Assembly (NCBI GenBank): GCA_003971905.1
Contig: RSEE01000054.1
Location: forward strand, 124,001 to 188,000
DNA length: 64,000 nucleotides
Source: Moniliella sp. 'wahieum'
Taxonomy: Eukaryota; Basidiomycota; Moniliellomycetes; Moniliellales; Moniliellaceae
Reading direction: 5' to 3'
Shown here: positions 45,644-54,756 of the stretch, piece by piece
How the letters are laid out: each line of letters starts with the position of its first letter
Position numbering within the stretch: position 1 is the stretch's first letter
Notes under the pieces: generated by a model
The model's database searches: none
What the model was told of the DNA's origin: nothing
The model's input: the letters and a program-made list of their open reading frames with translations, nothing else
Position numbers and translations under genes: made by a program

Positions 45644-46515
45644 TTAGTTGCCCCCGAGGCGCTGGATGGTCTGGTCGCGCTTTTGCTGAAGAGCTTCTAG
45701 CTTGGTCGCCTTGTCGGCATCGTACGCGACATGGAGCTGGTTGAATGGGTTCTCGGAGGATTTCTGCGCACGCACCATCGTCAGTCCCACTCCTCCTCAC
45801 TGCAGGAACCCCCCCCCCCTCCCCAAAAAAATCAAAAGAGCAAGAAACGATACATACGATGAACTGCTTGTAGAGAATGTCGTCAATCTGAGTCTTGCGC
45901 AGCCGGGTTTTCCTTGCGCGCGTTCTGGTACTCGCGCTCCTTGTACGCCTCGAGCGCAGCTTTGAACCGTCGCTCCGGGTGGGCATCCACCATGGCCGCC
46001 TTGGACCCCATTGCCGCCTTATCTCCCGTCTTTTCATTCACCACATCCAGCGCGTCCAGCGCATCGTCAATGTTGGCCGCGGAGAGCTGGGTGATCATAT
46101 CGTCAATCCCAGTTCCCTTGGCAGGCGCCTTGGCAGACGCGCCAGCCTGACCCTTCTTCTTGCCACCTGCTTTGGGGTTGGCCTTGACGTGGGAGGGCAA
46201 GGAAGCTTCTTCCTCGGCCAACAGACGCTCCTTCGGCCTTTTTCCGCGCCGCTTCCGCCGCCTTTTCCGCTTTGCTCTCCCCGGCACTTTTGCCCTTCTT
46301 GGCGCCTTGCTCCCACTTGGCCGCCTCGGCCGCTTCGGCCTGCGCTGCCGCCGCCGCCTGCTTCTTGTCGGATTGCTCTTGCTTGCGCGCTCGGCCCGCG
46401 GCGGCTTTGGAGTTGGCTAAGGTAACAGAGGGGGGGGGGGTCAGTGGGCGTCCGGGCGGTCCCGCGCGTGGAGGATGACCGAGGAGGGAAGACGAAAACG
46501 TACTCTTGGTGCCAT
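45644..46515 (-). CDS. LSO2: CCDC124/Lso2-like ribosome-associated protein
   Basis: Homologue of CCDC124 and yeast Lso2, which bind idle ribosomes and help translation restart after starvation. ATG at 46515 (MAP-) is followed by a first intron of about 90 nt containing a G10 run, then NSKAAAGRARKQEQSDKKQ and a long Ala/Lys/Glu coiled-coil region. Next come LAEEEASLPSHVKANPKAGG, KGTGIDDMITQLSAANIDDA, VVDAHPERRFKAALEAYKER-type text and NPALRKTQIDDILYKQF-type text. A second intron (45764-45857, 94 nt, donor GTATGT) precedes the conserved end KSSENPFNQLHVAYDADKAT and QRLGGN, TAA at 45644. The alternating pieces require about three frame changes. It is divergent from eIF2B epsilon, 341 bp between start codons. 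Confidence 0.88.
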
Positions 46516-46856
46516 CGTGCAACGGTTACCGGGTCTGTGGGTACGAGTGTAATCCGCAAGGGGTGGTGGAAGGGGAGGGGGATGGAGAGGAAGGGCAAGC
46601 GAGCGCATCTGACCTCTGACATCAGATCTCTGATTCGATCATTTAATTTCAGGACCTACTTGCAGTGCGCACTTGCTAGTTACTCGTAGCCCTGTCCGAG
46701 CGGCGGGGGGCCAACTGGCGGAATTGGCGCTGGGGGCGGAACAGCCGCGAGGATTTTTAGGCGAGCTGGCAGCGAGCGGACGAGCGCTGCGCCAGGGAAC
46801 CCACTTGGCCTGCCTGCTCTCCTCCCGAGTCACACCTCGGCCGGACCCACCCACCG
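46516..46856. promoter_or_regulatory. Bidirectional promoter of LSO2 and eIF2B epsilon
   Basis: A 341-bp gap between two divergent translation-related genes. It contains an imperfect inverted repeat around 46612-46636 (ATCTGACCTCTGACATCAGAT). No consensus TATA is evident on either side. The 5' UTRs must lie within it. Confidence 0.5.
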
Positions 46857-49244
46857 ATGCAAGCCAAGGGAAAGCCAGGCAAGTCGGTGTCCAAGCCCAA
46901 GGCGGGTGCCAAGGGCGCCAACGCCAAGTCCAAGCCTGCCCGGAAGAAGGAAGGGGAGGAGGAGGAGGCGCTGGTGGCCGTCGTGTTGGCCGACTCGTTC
47001 AATGGGCGCATGCTGCCCTTGACGGCCGAGCGGCCGCGGGCGTTGGTGCCGCTGGTCGGGGTGCCGCTGCTGGACTGGACGTTGGAAGCGTTATCGATGG
47101 CCCAGGTGGAGCATACCTTTATCCTTGTCCGTTCGTTTGCGGACCAAATCAAAGCGCATGTCGCTGGTCGCAAGGGAATCACCGTCGTGCCCATCCCGAG
47201 CGCGATGAGCGTCGGCGACGCAATGCGCGAGCTGGACAATGCCAAGCTGATCAAGACGGATTTCCTGCTGGTGCATGCGATGGGGTGGGCAACTTGGATT
47301 TGGAAGAGGTGGTGCGGATCCACAAGGAACGACGCAAGGCCGATAAAGATGCGATCTTGACGCTGTGCACGATGGGTGCCAGCGGCGACAGTACGCGGCG
47401 ACCGGCCGGCGACCGGAGTTTGATGGTGATCAATCCGCTCACGCACGAGCTGGTGCACTACGAGTCCATCCCGGCCGTGCCGCACAAACGAGCATGGTGC
47501 TCCCGGTGCGGCTGTTTGATGCGGACGAGGGCACGGCGGATGTGGAAGTGCGCAACGATCTGGTGGATTGCGGGGTGGACGTGTGCAGTGTGGATGTGCC
47601 GCCGTTGTTTACGGAAAACTTTGACTACCAACAACTGCGTCGCGACTTTGTCCCGGGCATCCTCACCTCGGAAATTTTGACCGCCAAGATTTTCTTGCAC
47701 GTTGCCCCGGCCTCGCCGTTGGGCACGGCCGCGCCCAGCGCGCTCCTGCCCCGTGCTCCTGTGGCGTGGGACACGCGCATCGGACGCGGATGGGGGTACC
47801 ACATGCGTACGGGATACCAAGACGTACGATGTGGTGGCCAAGGACATTGTCGGCAAGTGGATCACGCCCCTGGACCGGGCGGGTACTTGCCCGGCCACGA
47901 TGGCGGCTTCACCTCCGCCTACCCGGCCGGGCGCTACCAAGCACCGGGCGTGTACCTCAGTCTCTCGACCGACATTGGCAAGGCGACCGTCTTGGGCCGC
48001 GACGCACGGGTTGGCAAACACACATCCATTTCCCATTCCATCCTGGGGGACCATACCCAGGTGGGGAATCAGTGCCGCATTGCGCATTCCTATCTCTGGT
48101 CGGGGTGGTGATCGGGACAAGGTGGAGATGGACCATGTGATTCTGGGGACAAGGTGCGGGTGGGCACGGAGGTACGGCTGGGCCGTGGGTGCGTGGTGGC
48201 AGATGGATGCGTGGTGGGCGATGGCGTTTCTCTCCCGCCGTTTACGCGGGTGGGGCGGATTTCCTATGGCGCCTACCTCGGGCGCTCGAGCAAGGACGAG
48301 CCTGCTTCTGTCCAGCTCGGTGCGGGGGCGTAGGCCATTTGGCCCTCCCATACGGCCGACGATTCGGACGAGGAAGAGGAAGAGGAAGAATCCGATCGAA
48401 GCATGGACCAATGCGTCTTACTTGCAAATCGGACGCGAGAGTCCGAGCCCAACGGACGACGAGGATGTATCGTCGATTGATGGCGACAGCGAGCTGGCAT
48501 CTTCGTCCGACGAGGAGAGTGATACATCGGACTCGCCTACGGAGGAGGACAAGGCGGCTCTGACGGTGACCGAGGGCCAAGCGACCGCGCCGAGGCCCAA
48601 GCCGAGGTGAACAAGATCAATGACTTTTACCAAGAGGCGCTGGCCTCGCTCCAACGCGCTGAGAAGGAGGGCCACCGTAAGGAGAATGTGGCGATCGAAC
48701 TGTCAACGTTACGGATGGCATCAAATGTGGAGCAGCGCGAGTTGGTCGCCGTCGTATTACCTGGATCCTGCAGCAGGCCAAGCCCGACCTGCGTGAGCTG
48801 GGCAGTGTGCTGCAAAAGTGGGGCAGTCTGCTGGCCAAGATAGCAGAGGGCGAAGAGACGTTTGCGATCAGTGCAATGCAGTCCTACTGTGCCGTCACGC
48901 CGGGCTTCCGCCCGCTGTTCGGGCCGCTGCTATGGGCTGCTACAACCTTGCGATCCCGGCGGAGGAAGGGGAGGAGGACGAGGATGAGGAGCAGGGCATC
49001 ATTACCGAAGAAGGTCTGATGCAATGGTACAAGTCACGTGCCTCCAATGTGCCGGACGAGTCGGTGGAGCGGCTGCTGGCGCTGCCTGCACGACTCAAGG
49101 GCAGTGGGAACGAGACGACCAAGGTGCCGGAAGAGGCGGTGTTGGAGCTGCGTGGGCAGGGGAGAGGTGTTGGAGTCGATTCTGGAGGAGTCGGATGAGG
49201 ATTCGGACGAGGAGTCGGAGGAGTCGGAGGAGGAGTCGGACTAA
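46857..49244 (+). CDS. GCD6: Translation initiation factor eIF2B subunit epsilon (frame-disrupted)
   Basis: Catalytic subunit of eIF2B, which exchanges GDP for GTP on eIF2. ATG at 46857 opens MQAKGKPGKSVSKPKAGAKG, a Lys-rich leader. The nucleotidyltransferase-like domain reads LVAVVLADSFNGRMLPLTAE, RPRALVPLVGVPLLDWTLEA and LDNAKLIKTDFLLVHAMG. Hexapeptide left-handed beta-helix repeats follow at about 47.98-48.3 kb (KATVLGRDARVGKHTSISHS, ILGDHTQVGNQCRIAHSYLW). An acidic linker DEDVSSIDGDSELASSSDEE leads to the W2/HEAT domain (NKINDFYQEALASLQRAEKE, CAVTPGFRPLFGPLLW, IITEEGLMQWYKSRASNVPD). The extreme C-terminus is very acidic (ESDEDSDEESEESEEESD), as in the family's AA-box tail. Frame changes near 47.28, 47.5, 47.75, 48.1-48.35, 48.77 and 48.93 kb. 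Confidence 0.92.
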
Positions 49245-49355
49245 TATATGACGACACTAGCGGGTACGAGAAAAATGCGCATCTGGGATTTTGCTACAGC
49301 AGCGAAAGGGACTTTTAAGTAGAGTGGGACACAGGACAGTGGTATCGTGGTTGGT

Positions 49356-49703
49356 TTACACCCTCGACCGTACCGGTTCGAGGCCCTCGATGGAGGTGAC
49401 GCTGTTGCCACGGATGACCTGGGGTAGATGGGGTTAGCAGGGACAGCGGCACGACAGCAGCGCAGGCAAGGCAGGACGTACAACCATGCCGCACGGCGCA
49501 GCGTCGACCCAGGCATGCTGGTTGAGGCCGCCGCCGCCGTTGGGAGCGGGCGGGTGGACCTGCTGGACGGCCTTGTCGATGACGAGGTTGAGGAAGACGT
49601 CGTACCCACGCAGGGTGCCTGTGACCTGGCGGTCGCCCTGGAGGGCAACGCGCACCTGCTTGTCGAGGTAGCGCTCCAGCTCGGGCTTTGCGACCTGCGC
49701 CAT
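49356..49703 (-). CDS. SMX2: Small nuclear ribonucleoprotein SmG
   Basis: Core spliceosomal Sm protein, part of the heptameric ring on U1, U2, U4 and U5 snRNAs. ATG at 49703 starts MAQVAKPELERYLDKQVRVA; Sm1 motif: GTLRGYDVFLNLVIDKAVQQ. An unusual Pro/Gly-rich loop (PAPNGGGGLNQHAWVDAAPC) precedes GMV. A clean 63-nt intron (49419-49481, GTACGT...CTAAC...CAG) joins GMV to VIRGNSVTSIEGLEPV, the Sm2 motif, with the TAA at 49356. About 94 residues, slightly longer than the usual 76-80 because of the loop. The reading frame is intact. It is divergent from the 5-phosphatase gene. Confidence 0.95.
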
Positions 49704-49939
49704 GGCGGGGGGGATGGAGGAGGGGAGGCGTGGTGGTGGGGGGCGGGGGCAAGCAGAATACAGCGGGCGGAATGAAGCAGCTGGGGGTGAGTTGATTCCG
49801 GCGGAGGGGGTCACGTGCCAGCGTGACATGTCACATGCATCGCGTGTCACATTTAGAATTTGAAATTGGAATGGGAAGTAGGGATGACGTCACAGGAGCA
49901 GATGGGGGGTAACCCACACCTGAGTTTGTATTTCTGGCG

Positions 49940-50187
49940 GGGCCATCCATCGCTTGGCCATCGGAGGACGATCGGTGGCCAGAGCGAGTCCATCGGTGGC
50001 CAGAGCGAGTCCATCGGTTGCCATCGCTTGTCCGTCGATCGACCGTCGCTTGTCCGTCGGCTGGCATCGCTTGTCCATCGACTGCTGCCCATCGATTGCT
50101 GCCCATCGATTGCTGCCCATCGATTGCTGCCCATCGATTGCTGCCAATCGATTGCTGCCCATCGATTGCTGCCCATCGATTGCCTGC
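49940..50187. repeat. Minisatellite: 14-bp unit CCATCGATTGCTGC
   Basis: Eight near-perfect units run from 50075 to 50187 (the first has ACT for ATT, the sixth CAATCG, the last one extra C). A degenerate zone on the left (49940-50074) contains a 22-bp duplication GGCCAGAGCGAGTCCATCGGT and further CCATCG/CCGTCG phrases. Each unit contains the palindrome ATCGAT. The array ends 26 bp before the ATG of the 5-phosphatase gene, so it lies in its 5' UTR or core promoter, within the 510-bp gap to SmG. Confidence 0.9.
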
Positions 50188-50213
50188 CCGTCGGTTCGTT
50201 GCCATCAAGTGCG

Positions 50214-53200
50214 ATGCCCCCGCCCCCCCCCACGCTGTGGCAGCTCAGCCGGGAGGAACAGCCGCTGCGCCCCGCCGCAGCAACGCCCCGCCGCTCCAAC
50301 AAGCCGGCCGAGCAGCCACCCGACGCACACGACCCCCACTTCCACCAGCGCCTGTGGGAGGCCCAGTACCGCGCCGCACATGCCCCTGAGCGTGCCTTGA
50401 TTGCGCGCGCACGCCACCCGCCCGCCTCGGGCCTCCGCCGCCCAGCACCCGCCCCAGTGCCTGCTCCATCCGCCTCAACCTCAACCTCAGCATCAACAGC
50501 AACCTCGCCATCAACCTCAACATCAACCTCACCATCCGCATCCGCACCCGCATCGCCCTCGTCCGACACCCCGCCCGCTCCGTGCCCCCCTCCTCCCCCG
50601 CCACCCCCACTCGTCCCCGCCGCACCCAAACGCTGAGGCCAGCCGGCACCCCGTCGGCCTCGGCCGCACCCACCAGCGTCCCTCATCCCCCCGCCCCCAC
50701 ACTTCCCGCGCCCTCGTCGTCTCCGTCCACGATGTCGCCCTCCGCCTTGTCCCGCCGCACATCGCCCACGCACAAGAGTGACGCAATGGGGGAGGCACCG
50801 CGCCCGCTGCCGCCAAGCTGGCGCAGGAACAAGCAGACGCACCTGACGACGCCTTCCTTGCCCTCGCTCACCACCTCTCTGCTCCGCCCCACTCCGTCTA
50901 AGGGGGTGCACACCGCCCCTTCTTCCCCCAGTCGGAGTGTCCCGACGTTGACTCCGATCCACTCCTCCTCCACTCACTCTACCTCGAACCTTCGGCCCGG
51001 AGCACGTTGCCGCCCACACCCCGCATTGGCACCCCCGCCAGCACAGCACGCTCCCCTTGGTCGTCGGGGCTGCTGGAAGAGGAGGGAAGCTACACGAGCG
51101 AAGGCTCGGCGTACTCGGACCTGGACTCGTCCGACTCCGAGTCAGACATGGACACGGGCAGTCCAACGGTGCGTTGGTCGGCGTACCAGGCGCAGATCGA
51201 ACATCGTCTCGTCGATGATGACCGCCACCACGGCCCTGATGGTGAGAGGGAGGTGGGGGATGTGGTGCTGCATGGCCCAGCGGGCGGCGTCGCTTCCTCC
51301 CCCCCGTCCCCGAGTACGACACGGGCGGTATATCCGGCCAGGAAAGCAAGATTACCTGGGCTCCACGCAAACCTGCCCCTCCCGTTCCGTTGTTCCGGGC
51401 GAGGGGAGGCGGAGGAGACCGGGGAGGACGAGGTGGTGGGCAGTGCCAGTTCGCTGGTGGTGCATGCGCGCTTTGCCGTGTTTGCCGTGTCGGGTCCGAC
51501 GGTGCTCACGGCCCACAACCATAAAGTCAAAATCTTGCGTGCTGGGACGGTGCGTGCCGAAGTGGCCGGTCTGAGCGAGCCCACTCGGTTGGCTAGTACC
51601 CCCACCAGCGCGGCTGGCAGTACAGCCAGTCTTGCCAACGCTCCCGAGAAGGTAGCTACGATCCAAGACCCGGACCTTGTGCTGCAGGGACGTGTGACGG
51701 CGCTGTGCTTCCTACGGCCTACGGGGACGGAGGAAAGCGCTCGGTATGCATGGGTGGGCACGACGAGCGGGATGCTGTGGGAGCTGGATGTGGTCAATGA
51801 GGTGCGCACTGCGCTCAACCGTGGGTGCACAATGTGGCGATTGTCCGCATCTCCCGCTTGGGCGACCGCATCCTGGTTGTGGACGAGAGAGGCAAAATGT
51901 CCATCTGGTCGCCCTGGCGAGCCAACGCAGACAATTCGGCTAGCGCCCCACCGCGCTCTTCGTTGGGATTGGGAGACAAAACAGCGTCTGCCCGGGGTAG
52001 CACCGAACAGACGCAGGATAAAGAGGAGGCAGCCAGCCTCCCATCCTCCCGCCTCTCTGGCGGACTGACGGACAAGCTGTCTGCCGAGAAGAGTTCATCG
52101 GACCCTTCCACCCGCATGCTCACCACCACCCCTGTCATCCAGAAGTTTCCCGTCGAGGGGAAACACGTTGTGCCGCTGCTGGTGGGCGATCAGTTGTGGG
52201 TGGCAACGGGCGGGGCGACGTTGGGTACCTACCATGCGTCGGAGCCTGGCAGTACGGCACAAGGATCGGGTCACCGCCACAAACATTCCCTCCACCGCTC
52301 CATCCGTAAAAGTTTGCGCCGTGCGGCCGACCTCGCGTTTCATGGCGCGGGAGATCACACGCCTGCCTTTACCCCCAACCTGCGCGACATTCGCCTGCAG
52401 ATCTTCACGCCCCTTGCCAGTGCCGATGACGACCCGAGCAAGGCGCTGTCGGTACCTCCCCTCTTGCCTTCTATCGTGGCGGGGGATGATCGGTCCAGCC
52501 ACGGCGGCAGCCACGGTGCCCTGCTCCCCTGCCACCGTCTTCATCTCGCACACGACAGGCCATGTAAGTTCGCCTGTCCCTTGGCCCTTTTTGTCTCTGT
52601 CTCCTGTCTCCTGTCTCCTGCAGGTCCTTTATCCCTGACTTTTTCCATAAGACGCCCTACTGACTGGCCCACCTCCAGATCTCCGAATGGTCCCGCACGT
52701 CGTACCAGTGTGTGCGGTACACCAGAACGCATTGGATGCGATCCTGTGTATGACGGCTGCCGGACGGTACCTCTGGGCCGGGACAAAGGGAGGCAAGATC
52801 TTGGTATTTGGCCTGGCGGAGCAGAAGAGCGCGCGCCAGCATGCCGGTTGGTGGTGGTCAAATCCTGGGTGGCGCATGGCGGCAACCCCGTTACGCGACT
52901 CGTGACGGACCCCGATGGCATTGCGCTGGGTCGACTGCAGGTCGTGAGCGGCGGGATGGACGGGGCGGTGAGGGTATGGGATGGGCTCTTGACGCACGAT
53001 TGGTTTGAGCGTCGCATTGGCCGCTCCTTGCCGCACGTAGCTACCTCGCGCACCATCCGCACGCTCCATGTGACGTACAATGTCGATGCGGCCGATCCGC
53101 TGCTTCTCCAAAGTCCCAAGGGCAAAACGGAGAACCGGGAATTTCTACAGGACCTTCTTCGAAGTGCTGGACACGCGCCGCCGGTAACGATGACGACGCG

Positions 53201-54560
53201 TGCCACGGAGTCAATCAAGCCGGTTGGCCCCGAGGTGATTGTGTTTGGGTTGCAGGAACTGATTGATCTGGAAGACAAGCGATTGACAGCGAAAAGTCTC
53301 TTGTTGGGCAAGAAGTCGACGACCAACAAGAAATCCGTGGGCAACGACGTGGGCGACCGCATCTCGCACCAATATGCCGCCTGGCGCACCGCGCTCATCA
53401 CCGCCGTCGCCGACATGTTTGGGCAGGGCAAGTACGAGCTGGTGCAGTCCGAGTTGCTAGTGGGCCTAATGACGTGCGTGTTTGTCTCGGTGCAAGAGAT
53501 TCGCGCCGGCACGCTGTCCGAAGCGGCGGTGGGCACGGTCAAGACCGGCTTTGGAGGTCGGTACGGCAACAAGGGCGCTGTGGCAGCGCGCGTCGTGCTC
53601 GACGATACAAGCTTGTGCTTTGTCAATTGTCATTTGGCCGCCGGCCAACGCCACGTCCAAGCGCGCAACACTGATGCCGCTACCATTCTCACCGCACCCA
53701 AACTCTTCCCCAAAAGCGCCGCGGCCGCCAGCACGCTCCCGCCCGGACCCCACACCGCCCCCGGACCCATTCCCCCGGCACTGCGTCGCACCCTCGCCTT
53801 TACCCGTGGCGGCGACGGCGAGCAAATCTTGGATCACGACATTGTCTTTTGGAGCGGCGATCTGAACTGTGCGTCCCTTGCCCCTTGCCCTTCCCCCGTC
53901 GTCCCTTTGCTTTGCTCTTTGCCCTTTCGCCTGTGGTGAACGAGAAATGTAGCGCTAACATCGAGGGATCGCGTCTGGTAGATCGGATCGACCTTACGCG
54001 GAACGAGACGCTGGGGTACCTGCACACGGCAACCTCGCCGCTCTTCGAGATGTGGACCAGTTGGGCAGCCAAACTTGTGGCAATGCGAGTTTTGCGCTGC
54101 GCGGGTTTGTCGAAGCGCCAATCGGGTTTGCGCCGACGTACAAGTACAACCACCTGTCTTGCGAGTACGACACGTCGAGCAAGCAACGTGTGCCGGCATG
54201 GTGCGATCGGATCCTGTGGTGCGATGCCGGGGCGACGTTCCCGTCGAGGTGCGTGCGCGAGCACGACGCGGCGGACGACGAGCTGGTGGAGCAGGTGCTG
54301 GGTGCGGCCTCGACGCCCGTGCCCGCTCGCGAGCCGGCGTTGCGGCGCGGCCGCAGTCGGTGCAGGGCCACAGCTACCGCTCCTGGCCCGCTAGCATCTC
54401 GGACCACCGCCCCGTGTCGAGCCAGTTTGATGTGCGCGTGCAGCGCATCGAGCCGGGCAAGCTGGCTCGGCTGCTGCCGCGCTTGCGCCAAGAGTGGGCA
54501 GTGGTCCAGGCGGCGGCTGGACGAGGCCAAGCTGTTTTACCACACCAGCATCCCAGCTAA
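50214..54560 (+). CDS. WD40-containing inositol polyphosphate 5-phosphatase (frame-disrupted)
   Basis: Removes the 5-phosphate of phosphoinositides or inositol phosphates. ATG at 50214 starts [20 protein letters not shown]; about 900 bp of Pro/Ser/Thr/Ala-rich disorder follows. A WD40-like propeller region is seen from about 51.4 to 53.0 kb ([77 protein letters not shown]). The IPPc domain follows: [43 protein letters not shown] and [11 protein letters not shown]. The first catalytic signature FWSGDLNYRIDL is created by splicing the 113-nt intron 53869-53981, and the second, PAWCDRILW, lies near 54.2 kb. [16 protein letters not shown] closes the domain. A further intron spans 52564-52678. The stop at 54560 is uncertain by frame. 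Domain order resembles plant and fungal WD40-5PTases. Confidence 0.88.
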
Positions 54561-54756
54561 ACTACCCCACACGGCTCCCCTGCCCTGTCCTGCTCCTTTG
54601 GCTTTCTATGTAGCCCCTCGGCAGCGCCTCGCGGGATCGGTTGTATGTTGCTTGCATGTGTATATGTATAGATGGACATGGATCGGAAGTTCCCCCCCCC
54701 CCTGCCATCCACGTCCGCGGTGCGCTGTGCGCCGTGGGCCCAACCCCCGTAGTGCC

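Noticed and set aside
28205-48600. Widespread pseudogenes in a degenerating chromosome region
   Set aside because: Family motifs are intact across the breaks, the breaks are single-base and homopolymer-linked, and the genes affected are essential single-copy types; sequence error is simpler.
50075-50187. CRISPR-like array of short repeats
   Set aside because: Units are contiguous 14-mers without spacers in a eukaryotic genome; it is a minisatellite.
49853-51370. 505-codon minus-strand ORF
   Set aside because: It is antisense to the 5-phosphatase N-terminus and the minisatellite; its Gly/Arg/repeat composition mirrors them.
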